A program made the translations under genes and the position numbers. Positions 9,528-20,065 of a stretch of 64,000 bases of DNA are shown in pieces. Under the pieces are notes generated by a model. That model saw nothing but the letters and a program-made list of their open reading frames with translations, was not told where the DNA came from and ran no database searches. Every line of letters begins with the position of its first letter. Position 1 is the stretch's first letter. Source of the DNA: a bacterium (lineage in GTDB: Bacteria; UBA4055); NCBI GenBank assembly GCA_029559475.1, contig JAKQBN010000013.1, positions 25,462-89,461 on the forward strand. The letters run 5' to 3'.

Positions 9528-11249
9528 ATGTTGAAGAAAATCACAGCCGCGCTTATATTTGTAGTAGCGCTGGCATTAAACGGAGGTCTTATGGATATCA
9601 AAACGGCTGTTACGAACGGCGATCTTACGCTTGTAAGGTCGATGATCGAAGGGGACAAAAGTCTTCTTGAATCGAAGATCGACACTTATTTCACGCCTTT
9701 GAACCTGGCCAGCTACGAAGGGAAAACCGACATCGTTAAATATCTTCTTTCGAAAGGTGCTGACATCGATACGAAAGATAAGGAAGGAAGCAATCCGCTT
9801 CAGAACGCGGCTGCAAGAGGTCATTTCGAGATCGTAAAGCTGCTTGTAGAAAAAGGCAGCAATGTAAATTACAAAGATGACAATGGCGTTACTCCCCTTC
9901 ATTTCGGATGCATGTCCGGAAATCTTGATATTGTAAAATATCTGGTGGAAAAAGGTGCGGATTTAAATGCAACGTCAAAGATCGGAAGAAAGCCTGCGGT
10001 CGACGCGGTTTTCGGCGGTAACTTTGAAGTTCTGAAATATCTGGAAAGTAAAGGCGCAAGTATGAAAGGTCTTGAAGCCGGTGCAGGAAGCACTCCGCTT
10101 CACATCGCTACCGGAAGAGGTAATATAGACATGATTAAGTACTTTGTATCTAAAGGATACGATGTTAATAAAAAGAACGATGCGAGCCAGACGCCTTTTA
10201 CATGGGCCATAGGCGGCGGAAATACTGAGATCCTTAGACTGTTTATTGAGAATGGTGCCGATGTTAACTTTAAAGACAGATTAACAGGTAAAACCACACT
10301 CCATTTTGCCAGTGTGAGAGGTAATGCGGAGCTGGCGGATTTTTTGGTTAAAAAAGGCGCGGATGTAAACATCAAAGATAATAACGGTAAAACACCTTTG
10401 TTCTACGCTTCATATTATGATAATGAAATAATAGAAAAATTACTTAAAAAGAGTAAAGCTGAATCTATTGACACTTCAAGCCTGAACAAGGGTCTGGATC
10501 TAACCGGCGGCGATGCTAAGATATTCTATTTCTTTCACAGCGGAATGGGTGTAAAGACAAAAGATCATCTTCTCATTTTCGACTATTTTGAAGATGCAAG
10601 AGCGGTAAAACCGACTAATCCGAACATCAACAACGGATATGTAACTCCGGCAGATATTAAAGATCAAAATGTGATAGTATTCATCTCGCATGAGCACGAA
10701 GATCATTTCTTCCCTGCGGTTTTTGAATGGGCAAAAGTTTGTAAAAACATCAGTTTCGTAGCAGGATTTGATCCTAAATCAGATGTCAGGAACCTGAATA
10801 TTATTACAGGAAGAAATAAACTCACTGTAGGCGGAGTTGATATTACGACGATACCTTCAACGGACACCGGAGTCGCTTTTTTTGTAAAAGCTGATGGAAT
10901 TTCGGTCTATCATTCGGGAGATCATGCAAACATGACGCAGGATATGAGCGGACCTTTTGACGAAGAAATTGACTATTTAGTCTCAACCTGCGGAAAAGCG
11001 GACATTGCTTTCTTCCCTGTTACAGGATGCAATTTTAGAGATCATGCCGCTTTAAAAGCAGGCGTCAAATATGCAATTGAAAAAATGAATCCGGGAATTA
11101 CCGTTCCTATGCACGCTTGGGATAACGAAATCCAATTAAGACTTTTTAGAGACGAAGCGGTCAAAGAAGGCGTGAAAGCCGAGTTCTTCTGTCCGGAAAG
11201 CAAAGGGGACAGATTTATTTTCAACAAAAAATCTATCGGTATGAATTGA
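9528..11249 (+). CDS. Ankyrin-repeat protein fused to metallo-beta-lactamase-fold hydrolase
   Basis: About eight ankyrin repeats (e.g. DDNGVTPLHFGCMSGNLDIVKYLVEKGADLN) followed by MBL domain with ISHEHEDHF (HxHxDH) and VYHSGDHAN. Confidence 0.9.
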   Translation: MLKKITAALIFVVALALNGGLMDIKTAVTNGDLTLVRSMIEGDKSLLESKIDTYFTPLNLASYEGKTDIVKYLLSKGADIDTKDKEGSNPLQNAAARGHFEIVKLLVEKGSNVNYKDDNGVTPLHFGCMSGNLDIVKYLVEKGADLNATSKIGRKPAVDAVFGGNFEVLKYLESKGASMKGLEAGAGSTPLHIATGRGNIDMIKYFVSKGYDVNKKNDASQTPFTWAIGGGNTEILRLFIENGADVNFKDRLTGKTTLHFASVRGNAELADFLVKKGADVNIKDNNGKTPLFYASYYDNEIIEKLLKKSKAESIDTSSLNKGLDLTGGDAKIFYFFHSGMGVKTKDHLLIFDYFEDARAVKPTNPNINNGYVTPADIKDQNVIVFISHEHEDHFFPAVFEWAKVCKNISFVAGFDPKSDVRNLNIITGRNKLTVGGVDITTIPSTDTGVAFFVKADGISVYHSGDHANMTQDMSGPFDEEIDYLVSTCGKADIAFFPVTGCNFRDHAALKAGVKYAIEKMNPGITVPMHAWDNEIQLRLFRDEAVKEGVKAEFFCPESKGDRFIFNKKSIGMN

Positions 11250-11303
11250 TTTCGATAGAAAAATAGTTTATTATTACCTTAAAATTACATCGGGGTAAAA
11301 ATT

Positions 11304-12338
11304 ATGAGCAGCGATATGACCTATAAAAAGTTCGGTGGTTTTAAAGCCGTAGTTAAAGAATTCAACATGATGAAGCGTACTGAGCTGAACGATATTTTTA
11401 CCCTGATGAATAATTCATTTAAAGATTTTATAAAAGGGCCGGCTTTCTGTAAGATCAACTACATTTCCAGCGTGACCGAAGGTTATTTGGTTGAAGCCGG
11501 ATACCCTGTGGACGACAGCCTTGAGACCGCAGGTGATTTTTTACTTAAAGATTTTGGTGAACTTAAAGTGCTCGCTGTTGTAGCTGATCAGGGGCTGAAG
11601 AACCTTTCGGAAAAATATACCGAAGTTTACGGTTACGCATATAAAAAAGGAATGATCTCTGACGAATTCGTGATAGAAGTCTATCCTGAAGGTAGAACGG
11701 AAGGTAAAGTAGAACTTCTTTTCGTAGAGCATTTGTGGACAGAATTATTCCTGAAAAACTGCAGGTCGATTTTGAATCATACGGATAACGATGAAATCAA
11801 CAAATCCGCATCAGGTATATGCTCAGAAATAGAAATGGGCGAACGGTTCGAAAGAATAAAAAAAATGGTCGATATAGTTGACAGAAATAAAGAACATGCC
11901 AAATATAAAATATTATCGGGCTGTTCCCATATTTTCCCGACCGATCAGCTCAAAAAACTCAGAAACACTTATGTCGAAGCTGAAAAGAAAGGATCAGATC
12001 CCGTTGATGCGGTAATTGAATTCATGAAAGCCGATCCCGGCTGGGCAGAACCGCCTGTCAGAAACGGGAACGAAATATACGCAGAAAAAAAGCCCCGTGA
12101 CCCTAAAGCATTTGCCGAAGCAAAGACCGATCTCGAAAGAAAAAAGGCTTACTGCTTCTGTCCGCCAATAAGAGAGAATTTAGATAAAGGCATGAGCAAA
12201 ACCTATTGCTACTGCGGAGCCGGATGGTACCGCCAGCAGTGGGAAGCCGCCACAAATAAAGAAGTCAGGGTGGAGATCCTGACTTCGATATTGAACGGCG
12301 ATGATAAATGCAGCTTTAAAGTTATTTTACCGGAATAA
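11304..12338 (+). CDS. Hypothetical protein with C-terminal Cys cluster (DUF6144-like)
   Basis: 344 aa; C-terminal KKAYCFCPPIRENLDKGMSKTYCYCGAGWYRQQWE motif. Confidence 0.6.
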   Translation: MSSDMTYKKFGGFKAVVKEFNMMKRTELNDIFTLMNNSFKDFIKGPAFCKINYISSVTEGYLVEAGYPVDDSLETAGDFLLKDFGELKVLAVVADQGLKNLSEKYTEVYGYAYKKGMISDEFVIEVYPEGRTEGKVELLFVEHLWTELFLKNCRSILNHTDNDEINKSASGICSEIEMGERFERIKKMVDIVDRNKEHAKYKILSGCSHIFPTDQLKKLRNTYVEAEKKGSDPVDAVIEFMKADPGWAEPPVRNGNEIYAEKKPRDPKAFAEAKTDLERKKAYCFCPPIRENLDKGMSKTYCYCGAGWYRQQWEAATNKEVRVEILTSILNGDDKCSFKVILPE

Positions 12339-12341
12339 AAA

Positions 12342-14114
12342 TTATTTTATCAATAACATTTTCTTACTTAGCTTAGTGCTTCCTGTTTCGAGGGTATAGA
12401 AATATATTCCGCTGTTGAGATTTTCTGCATTGAAATAAACTTCGTGCTTACCGACTGATACTGTACCGTTCACAAGCTCTTTTACAAACTGTCCTTCTGA
12501 ATTGAAAACCGACAGTGTGACCTGTTCTTCCTTCGGAAGCGAGAAACTGATCTCAGTTTCAGGATTGAACGGGTTCGGATAGTTCTGTGATAATGAAATA
12601 TATGAAGGTAAAGAATTAGTTTCAATTGTAGACGGCATCATTATCTGCATCGGGTTGCCGGTTCCGGGCGCAAGACTTTCAAATCCGCTTACTACAGGCG
12701 ATGAAGAATTGTCTAGTAAAAATGTACGCATATCTCCCCAGTATGTATCAGGTATCATATAAGGTCTTGATTTATCTTCTACGATTATTTGAATTTCATC
12801 TCCGCTTTCCCAAGAGTAAACAAAATTACCTGGATTAAAATAAAACACCGAATAAATTCCGCCAAGCATGGTAAATCCGCATCCCGGACTGTCCTTGTCT
12901 AATATTTCAGCCGGATTGTCGTTATTCCATACTTTGAATTCTATGTTTGCATAAGGCTCGGTGCTAAAATCCAGTTCGCTCCCGTCAACATCAACGAGAT
13001 GATAATAGATCACTCTCGGTCCGCCGCCTGTTAGACCTTTATTCGGATGAATCTGACCCGAAACGGTATCTGTATTGTCTGTAATCACTTTCGATGAAGG
13101 CCATACAGCAGCTTCCGTTACACTTGCGAGCAAAGCCATGCCAGGTTCCACATCGAAAATGTTCGCCCACCCGAATACGGATTCTGCGCTCGTAGAGAAC
13201 TGCTGTGTGGAATTGTTGTATTTTGAGATAGCATTACATACTGCAATGTCGTTTCCTAGTAATTCTGTATCCGTTAATCCGGCTTTTGACAACGGTACGC
13301 AGATCGGATTATTATCGGTCCCGGCGGTAGTTATCAGGTTGTACTGAACTGCAATGCTATCACCCTCCACTATGAAATCAAAATTGTTCTTAGCATTAAT
13401 CAGGTATGCCCCGCCTGTCTGAACAGAAAAGTCTGTTAACCAGCCTAGACCGGGATAATAACCCGCTGTTTCCCAACCCTGTGCAACAGGATCAAATTTC
13501 GATACTGCGTCAATATTTGTGTGTGTCGGGTCGAAATCGCTTGCATTAGTCCAGCCGTTTTGAACCGGAAGTCCGACAAAATTCAGGTCGGTACCTGTGG
13601 TCGTCACGCACGGATATATGAAAGTTTTTGTATCAGAACCTGATTCCCATGTTAGCATGTAAGGCATTCCTGAGCCTTCAATACCGAGATCTTCAAACCC
13701 TAGCTCAACAAATGGCTCATCACCTTCGATAACATAATCTGCAAGAGCTGAACAATGACCACCAGAGCCGTCATTCCAGTCGATCATCTCTATATGAAGA
13801 ATGTTGCCGACTCCCCAAGCAGGAAAATGCTGAAGGTCAACCATAGATACTCCTCTTAATGGGTATTCTACAGGATCGGGATACATCGCAACACCGCATT
13901 GAGCAAGACTGTCCGCCTGTGTAATTAATGTAAAGCCACCTATTGACGGACCGGTTCCCTGGTTTAACCATGCCCTGTAGGTAACACCGTCAATATTCTC
14001 ATTTGTAAACTCATTTCCGGAACGATCAAGCATACCGAAATATATTACTTTCGGCATTGATGCAAAAACATTAATTGCACTCAAAATAGCAATTACAATA
14101 ATTAACTTTTTCAT
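12342..14114 (-). CDS. Secreted protein with T9SS type A-like sorting domain
   Basis: Signal peptide MKKLIIVIAILSAINVFA; C-terminus SLSQNYPNPFNPETEISFSLPKEEQVTLSVFNSEGQFV...NLNSGIYFYTLETGSTKLSKKMLLIK. Confidence 0.88.
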   Translation of the reverse strand: MKKLIIVIAILSAINVFASMPKVIYFGMLDRSGNEFTNENIDGVTYRAWLNQGTGPSIGGFTLITQADSLAQCGVAMYPDPVEYPLRGVSMVDLQHFPAWGVGNILHIEMIDWNDGSGGHCSALADYVIEGDEPFVELGFEDLGIEGSGMPYMLTWESGSDTKTFIYPCVTTTGTDLNFVGLPVQNGWTNASDFDPTHTNIDAVSKFDPVAQGWETAGYYPGLGWLTDFSVQTGGAYLINAKNNFDFIVEGDSIAVQYNLITTAGTDNNPICVPLSKAGLTDTELLGNDIAVCNAISKYNNSTQQFSTSAESVFGWANIFDVEPGMALLASVTEAAVWPSSKVITDNTDTVSGQIHPNKGLTGGGPRVIYYHLVDVDGSELDFSTEPYANIEFKVWNNDNPAEILDKDSPGCGFTMLGGIYSVFYFNPGNFVYSWESGDEIQIIVEDKSRPYMIPDTYWGDMRTFLLDNSSSPVVSGFESLAPGTGNPMQIMMPSTIETNSLPSYISLSQNYPNPFNPETEISFSLPKEEQVTLSVFNSEGQFVKELVNGTVSVGKHEVYFNAENLNSGIYFYTLETGSTKLSKKMLLIK

Positions 14115-14188
14115 AATACTTCTCCTATTTTACTCTCCTGATAGTAAAATACTAAAATATTATGATAAAACAAATAATAATTATAAAA

Positions 14189-17100
14189 TTATTTATCGTA
14201 ACCTTTTTCTTCTCTCAGATTCAAAGCATCTTTGAATGACATAGTTTGAGTACCTGAACATCTGCATGAAAATCCGTCTATGAATGAATATACAACAGGG
14301 AGAACGAGAAGAGTAAGTATAGTGGCGAAACCGAGACCGAAAACGATGCTGACAGCCATAGGTTTCCACATTTTGACCGACTCTGAAGAAGATATTATCA
14401 TAGGTACAAGCCCGAAAATGGTTGTAATTGTAGTAAGAAGTATCGGCCTGAGCCTTGTTTTACCTGCGTTTATCAGGCTGTTCCACCTGTCGGTGCCAGA
14501 CTCTCTTTCTTTATTGATAAAATCGACCATTACGATCGAATCGTTCACGACGATCCCTGCAAGAGCCACTACCGCAATCATAGATAGAATTGAGAATGGT
14601 GTATGAGTGCTTATAAGACCGATTATAACTCCTATAAATGCGAACGGTATAGTGATCATAACTATTAAAGGCTGAATGTACGACTTGAACTGTGCGCCAA
14701 GGATCATATAGATCATAATCATAGCCAATAGAAAAGCGATGTAAAGTGATCCGAAACTTTTCTTTCTCTCATCCGCCGCGCCACCTGCTTCGATCTTGTA
14801 GCCGGGATGATCTTTTTCAAAATTCTCCAGCGCTCCTGAAATGTTCTTGATCTTGTTACCGAAAAGCAGTTCGTTTGCTTCATCAGGAGTTCTCATGAAT
14901 GTTTTGCCGCCTGAAGTATAAGAACCTGTGCTTGCCGTAATTGTGATCGCCCTTTTTCCGTCCCTTCTCGATATTCTTGAGATAGTATTAGATATCTCGA
15001 ATTTCGCCACATCTTTTAGAATTACCTTCTTACCGGTTTTTGTATTGATTTTCAGATTCTCGATCTTATCCGCGGTATCGAACTGATGCTCGGGAAGAAT
15101 TACTCTGATATTATATTTTTCTGACCTTTCGCTGTACTCCGAGATTATCTTTCCTACTGAAGAGACCCTAACGAACGAAGCAATCTCGGAAAGGCTTATA
15201 CCATAAATGGCAAGTTTATCATAATCCGGATAAATTTTTAACTCCTTTTTGCCCGAATCGAAATTGTCGTCAATATCGGTTACGCCTTCGATCCCCGACA
15301 AAGTTCTCTTAACATTTTCAGAAAGCTCCTCGAGTTTCTTGAGGTCGTCTCCGGTGATCCTTAATTCGACATCTTCACCTGTGGGCGGACCTGATCTTCC
15401 GGTAAAGAATTTATAGCTTACGATCTCAGGTATTCCGTTCAGAAATTTTCTGATATCGCCTGTTACTACATTGAGATCTACGGTAAGACTGTCGGCGTCG
15501 ATAAGATCGAGCCTGAATTCCATAAGATTAGTCCCTTCGTCCCAGAACGATCTGTCCTGCTGCTGGCCGATGTTGGTATTCAGCGACTGGAAATTCTCCT
15601 GATACGGCAGAGACATCAGATATTTCTCGATCCTTGATGCCAGCGAATCTGTCTGGTCGAGATGTGCTCCCGAGAACGTTTCGGCTTTCACTGTAAGCGT
15701 GGCCGGAGCTGTTTTCGGGAAAAATTCGAACTTTATATACCCTCTTACCACTGTAATTAATGAAATAATTAAAGCTATTATCAAAAGCGACATAACAAGA
15801 GTTCTTCTTTTTAAAAATCCGATAAGCAGACGGCCGTAGCTTTTGACGACCTTTTTAAAAAAATGACTCTCGGCCTTTATTTTATCGTGAGGTTTTGCGA
15901 AATCGGCAAGATGCGACGGCAGCATCAGCACAGCTTCGAAAAGCGAAGTAAAAAGTGCTATTGATACAACTATCGGAAATACGGATAGGAATTTTCCCAT
16001 ATTCCCTTCTAGCATTAAAAGCGGAAGAAAAGCCGCAATTGTGGTCATGACTGCTGCTACGATCGGCCATAGTATTTCTTTCGTACCTGCCACAGCGGCG
16101 TCTTTCGGACTCATTCCAATCTCGATGTTCCTGTGAACATTTTCAATTACGACGATCGCGTCATCAACTACCATACCTAGAACCAGAACAAGAGCAAACA
16201 GGCTTAGATTATTTATTGTTATTCCGAAATAATGCATCAGCCAGAAAGTCATCAGGAAAGAAAAAGGTATACCCCACGCGGCTAAAATTGCGTATCTCCA
16301 GCCGATAAATATTAAAAGCGTCAGAAAAACCAGTATCACACCGAAAACGGCCGATGAAGACAGCGTGCTTATATTTCTGTTTACTTCTATAGATTCGTCG
16401 TTAATTATCTTAGCATTCACATTTGAATATTTATCTTTAACGGTAACTACATATTTTTTTATGTTCTCTATGATGTCGAGAATATTCCCATCAGCGTTCT
16501 GATATACATAAAGATTTATGCTTTCTTTTCCGTTCAGTCGAGTTTTAACGTTTATATCTTCATAAGTGTCTGTGACCGCCGCGATGTCTCTGACCCTTAT
16601 CACACTTCCGTTATCGAATGCTTTGAGCACGACGAACTCTATCTGGTCAACGGATAAGAACTCCCCCATCGTCCTTATTAAAACTTCTGAATTACCCGCA
16701 AAAATGCTGCCTCCCGGCAGATTGAGATTTCTGGCTCTGACCGCAGTTTCAATATCTGAAAAACTGATGTTGAAATATTCCATTTTGTTGATGTCAGGCT
16801 CTATCCTGATCTCTCTGTTCTTTGAGCCTTTGAGCTCAACTTTGGACACATAATTTATTTTCGCCAGATCGTCCTTAATATTCTCGGCGATCCTCTTTAT
16901 TCCGTCAGGAGTATATGATTCGCCTTCTACAGCTATAGTACAGACCGATTTCATCTCCCTGATGCTGATATTCTGCATATACGGTTCGCTTGCATCTTCC
17001 GGAAGGTTCTTAACTTTATCCAGCTCTCTCGAAACATCCGCCCAAGCTTTGTCAATATCGGCATTCGTAGTAAGGTTTAGTGTTACTACGGCTCTTCCCT

Positions 17101-17356
17101 CGTACGCGACTGAAGTTATATAGTCAATATCTGTTATATCCGAGAGTTCATCTTCGATCTCCTTTATGATAAGAGACTCGATCTCGTCCGGCGCGACTCC
17201 GGGATATGTTACCGTGATCATGAACATCCCCCATTCTATCTGAGGCATGGATTCTTTAGGAATTCTGTAAGTATAAAATATTCCGAGAATGATTATTATT
17301 ATCATGGCCATATTGACCAGAACTGGATTTTCTACCGAGAATTTTGGAAGGTTCAT
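14189..17356 (-). CDS. Efflux RND transporter permease subunit
   Basis: 1055 aa; AcrB/MexB-like organisation: PGVAPDEIESLIIKEIEDEL, ALVLVLGMVVDDAIVVIENVHRNIE, VVALAGIVVNDSIVMVDFIN. Confidence 0.95.
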   Translation of the reverse strand: MNLPKFSVENPVLVNMAMIIIIILGIFYTYRIPKESMPQIEWGMFMITVTYPGVAPDEIESLIIKEIEDELSDITDIDYITSVAYEGRAVVTLNLTTNADIDKAWADVSRELDKVKNLPEDASEPYMQNISIREMKSVCTIAVEGESYTPDGIKRIAENIKDDLAKINYVSKVELKGSKNREIRIEPDINKMEYFNISFSDIETAVRARNLNLPGGSIFAGNSEVLIRTMGEFLSVDQIEFVVLKAFDNGSVIRVRDIAAVTDTYEDINVKTRLNGKESINLYVYQNADGNILDIIENIKKYVVTVKDKYSNVNAKIINDESIEVNRNISTLSSSAVFGVILVFLTLLIFIGWRYAILAAWGIPFSFLMTFWLMHYFGITINNLSLFALVLVLGMVVDDAIVVIENVHRNIEIGMSPKDAAVAGTKEILWPIVAAVMTTIAAFLPLLMLEGNMGKFLSVFPIVVSIALFTSLFEAVLMLPSHLADFAKPHDKIKAESHFFKKVVKSYGRLLIGFLKRRTLVMSLLIIALIISLITVVRGYIKFEFFPKTAPATLTVKAETFSGAHLDQTDSLASRIEKYLMSLPYQENFQSLNTNIGQQQDRSFWDEGTNLMEFRLDLIDADSLTVDLNVVTGDIRKFLNGIPEIVSYKFFTGRSGPPTGEDVELRITGDDLKKLEELSENVKRTLSGIEGVTDIDDNFDSGKKELKIYPDYDKLAIYGISLSEIASFVRVSSVGKIISEYSERSEKYNIRVILPEHQFDTADKIENLKINTKTGKKVILKDVAKFEISNTISRISRRDGKRAITITASTGSYTSGGKTFMRTPDEANELLFGNKIKNISGALENFEKDHPGYKIEAGGAADERKKSFGSLYIAFLLAMIMIYMILGAQFKSYIQPLIVMITIPFAFIGVIIGLISTHTPFSILSMIAVVALAGIVVNDSIVMVDFINKERESGTDRWNSLINAGKTRLRPILLTTITTIFGLVPMIISSSESVKMWKPMAVSIVFGLGFATILTLLVLPVVYSFIDGFSCRCSGTQTMSFKDALNLREEKGYDK

Positions 17357-17373
17357 TCTAATCCTCTTCTGCT

Positions 17374-18465
17374 TTAATTTTTATTTTCTTCGGTGAAGAT
17401 CCTGACGCTTGTTCCGTCTGACAGTGATTCGATACCTGAGGTTATTAATGTTTCGCCCGGTTCGAGCCCGGTTGTTATAACGACGCGGTTACCGTATTTT
17501 TTACCTATGGAGATCTCTTTCTTTACGGCTTTATAATTAGCGCTAACGGTATATACATAATACTTTCCGTATTCTTCTATAATGTTGTCAAAATCCGTAT
17601 AAATAACATTTTCCAGCTTAGATGACTCGATCTGCCCCCGCACTATCATGCCCGGCAGAAGTTCTTTTCCGGGGTTCTCTATAATTATTTCGACAGGATA
17701 GTTACCTGTCGCGTCCGGTTTCTTACCTATACCTGTAACGGTCCCGTGTACCGATTTTTCGTTGCCGTTTTGGAAAACTATTACATTATTCCCGTTTTTA
17801 ACAGAAACAACATCATTCTCGGTTATGCCTGTCTTTATTAACAACTTTGAACAGTCTATTATTGAAGCTACTGCCTGCCCTGTAGCTACGAACTGACCTT
17901 CTTTGATGTTGATCTGTGCTATTGAACCGTCAACAGGCGATATGAATTTTGAATTCTCGAAGTTTATTCTCGCACGTTCAAGACCTGCTCTAGCCGCCTC
18001 GACCGAAGCCTCAGCTTTTTTTAATGAACTTTCAGAATTTGTGAGTTCGAATTTTGACACTTTGTCAGTTTCGTAGAGTTTTCTGGAAGCTTCTGTTTTT
18101 ATTCTTACAGCGTCGAGATTAGCCTCTGCGGATTTTAGCTCGGACGCCGTCTGGTCGTAAGTGATCCTATAATTTTCGGAGTCAAGGTAAGCTATGGCTT
18201 CGCCTTTACTTATTCTCTCCCCGAGATTTTTTTCTATCGTTCTTACTTTTCCTGCGACTTCACTGTAATAAACTATATCGGTTATTCCTTCTAGTTTTCC
18301 TGTTATTTCAGCGTAAAGCTGAAGAGGTTTCTGCTGTACTGTCTCTGTTTTTACAGAGGGGATCGTGTTATCCGGCGAATTATCCTGCTTTTTTGACTTG
18401 TCATCTGTTTTCGTGCAAGACAGAATTAATAACACAGTTAAAATTATCATCACATATTTTTTCAT
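17374..18465 (-). CDS. Efflux RND transporter periplasmic adaptor (HlyD/MFP family)
   Basis: Lipoprotein-like start (ILTVLLILSC), EVAGKVRTIEKNLGERISKGEAIAYLD, FISPVDGSIAQINIKEGQFVATGQ; adjacent to RND permease. Confidence 0.93.
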   Translation of the reverse strand: MKKYVMIILTVLLILSCTKTDDKSKKQDNSPDNTIPSVKTETVQQKPLQLYAEITGKLEGITDIVYYSEVAGKVRTIEKNLGERISKGEAIAYLDSENYRITYDQTASELKSAEANLDAVRIKTEASRKLYETDKVSKFELTNSESSLKKAEASVEAARAGLERARINFENSKFISPVDGSIAQINIKEGQFVATGQAVASIIDCSKLLIKTGITENDVVSVKNGNNVIVFQNGNEKSVHGTVTGIGKKPDATGNYPVEIIIENPGKELLPGMIVRGQIESSKLENVIYTDFDNIIEEYGKYYVYTVSANYKAVKKEISIGKKYGNRVVITTGLEPGETLITSGIESLSDGTSVRIFTEENKN

Positions 18466-18560
18466 TTTATCACCCTAAATTTAAATATTTTTTTCCCGGT
18501 TTTAATTCTTTTTGTGTTAACGTTGAATTATGCAATTAATTTTAACGAATTTCAATATAA

Positions 18561-19229
18561 TTATATTGCCGCAAAAGCCCTTACTGGCGAACCGTCAGCA
18601 TTCTCTATCTTTAAAGGTATGCAGTAGAAATCGAACAATCCGGCAGGTAACTTATATAGACCCTTGAGATTCTCGATAATGCATATATCCTTCGATAGAA
18701 TGATCTTATGAAGTTTCATATCAGTTGAAGTTACAGGATCAATAGAGATATAATCTAACCCGATAGCCTTCAATCTGAATTTTGTCAGCCTTTCCGCGGC
18801 TTCTTCTGTAAGTACCGGATAACTTTCTAGATAGCTTTTCTTATTCCACTTTTTGCTCCAGCCTGAATTGAAAAGAACGAAATCTGCTTTTAAGATCAGT
18901 TTCTCGAATTCATTAATAAATCCTGCTGTTATTTCTTTTTCTTTAGAGCAGTTAATGCATACAGCTTTCCCGATAAAATTGCTTATCGGAAATTTATCGA
19001 GCGTTCTCCCTTCTTTAATCATGTGGTAAGGAGCGTCAATATGTGTACCGTTGTGGGTAATTGTTTTAAGCTCCAGTACCGCATAGCCTGTCTTTTCATG
19101 TGTATCCGCCTTTCTCAGACTGACTTTCGGGCTGCCGGGATATACATTGATCTTTTCATTCATAGTATGGGTAAGGTCTATAATCTTTTTCATAGCTTTT
19201 CCTGTTATAATCCGCACAAATATAATCAT
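18561..19229 (-). CDS. Cyclase family protein (kynurenine formamidase-like)
   Basis: DLTHTMNEKINVYPGSPKV and THNGTHIDAPYHMIKEGRTLD motifs; true start may be internal (ATGAAAAAGATTATAGACCTT). Confidence 0.88.
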   Translation of the reverse strand: MIIFVRIITGKAMKKIIDLTHTMNEKINVYPGSPKVSLRKADTHEKTGYAVLELKTITHNGTHIDAPYHMIKEGRTLDKFPISNFIGKAVCINCSKEKEITAGFINEFEKLILKADFVLFNSGWSKKWNKKSYLESYPVLTEEAAERLTKFRLKAIGLDYISIDPVTSTDMKLHKIILSKDICIIENLKGLYKLPAGLFDFYCIPLKIENADGSPVRAFAAI

Positions 19230-19296
19230 GTTTTATGACTTTGAAAAGCTTATTTTTAGTTCTATATTTAACAGGTTGAATTATAAAGAGCTGAAA

Positions 19297-19887
19297 ATGT
19301 CGCATAATAAACATAGAGCTGAAAAATGTCCTCACTGTAGACTTTTTAAAGCTATATGCATCTGCGGAGATATTAAAGTTTACAGCCTTAGAACCCGTGT
19401 GACCCTGATGATGCATGTGAAGGAGGTTAAACGTGCGACCAACACCGGGAAATTAGCCTCATTGATGCTTTCCAACAGCTCAACTGTGCTTATCGGCGAA
19501 CCGGACAGACCTGCTAAAAGAGACGATATTGTGCTTGATGGATATGAAAACCTTGTTCTTTATCCGAACGCTACGCAGATTATCGAAAGATCATTTCTCG
19601 ATACACTTGAAAAGCCTGTGAATCTGATCGTTCTTGACGGCAATTATAATCAGGCCGGTAAAATGTTCCGTTCAGAGATAATTGAAGGCGTAAAAAGGGT
19701 CAGACTTCCTGCCGGACAGAAAAGCGATTATGAGATCCGCAAATCACGAAATATTGAAAGGATCTCGACCATTGAGGCTATCGTTAATGCGATAGAGATC
19801 ATTGAGAACGGTCCGTGCGTCGATCATATCCGCAGGATATTTCTTAAAATGGTCAATGACCTGCAGACCAAGACCGGCATGTTTTAG
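19297..19887 (+). CDS. DTW domain-containing protein (tRNA acp-transferase-like)
   Basis: KCPHCRLFKAICIC Cys motif, VLDGNYNQAGKMFRSEI (DTW-like), RKSRNIERISTIEAI; internal ATG 19297 preferred over ORF start 19147. Confidence 0.82.
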   Translation: MSHNKHRAEKCPHCRLFKAICICGDIKVYSLRTRVTLMMHVKEVKRATNTGKLASLMLSNSSTVLIGEPDRPAKRDDIVLDGYENLVLYPNATQIIERSFLDTLEKPVNLIVLDGNYNQAGKMFRSEIIEGVKRVRLPAGQKSDYEIRKSRNIERISTIEAIVNAIEIIENGPCVDHIRRIFLKMVNDLQTKTGMF

Positions 19888-19942
19888 CTTATACTTATCA
19901 ATAAAAACCAGTATTTCTTAGCCTGTCATCATTCATCGAGAA

Positions 19943-20016
19943 GCGAAATCCGTTTACCGTCTTTGCCCGCATGTACGATACCAGCTCCATAATAGCGATT
20001 TAAAGGATGAAGCAGG
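19943..20016 (-). repeat. Diverged intergenic dispersed repeat, copy A
   Basis: Minus strand CCTGCTTCATCctttaaATCGCTATTatggagctggtatcgtacatgcgggcaaagacggtaaacggatttcg; ungapped hand alignment to copy B gives about 46/73 matches. Confidence 0.55.
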
Positions 20017-20065
20017 ATGAGCTTAGAGATGAAGTTATGATTAGCTTTTCTGCTCAAATAAAATT

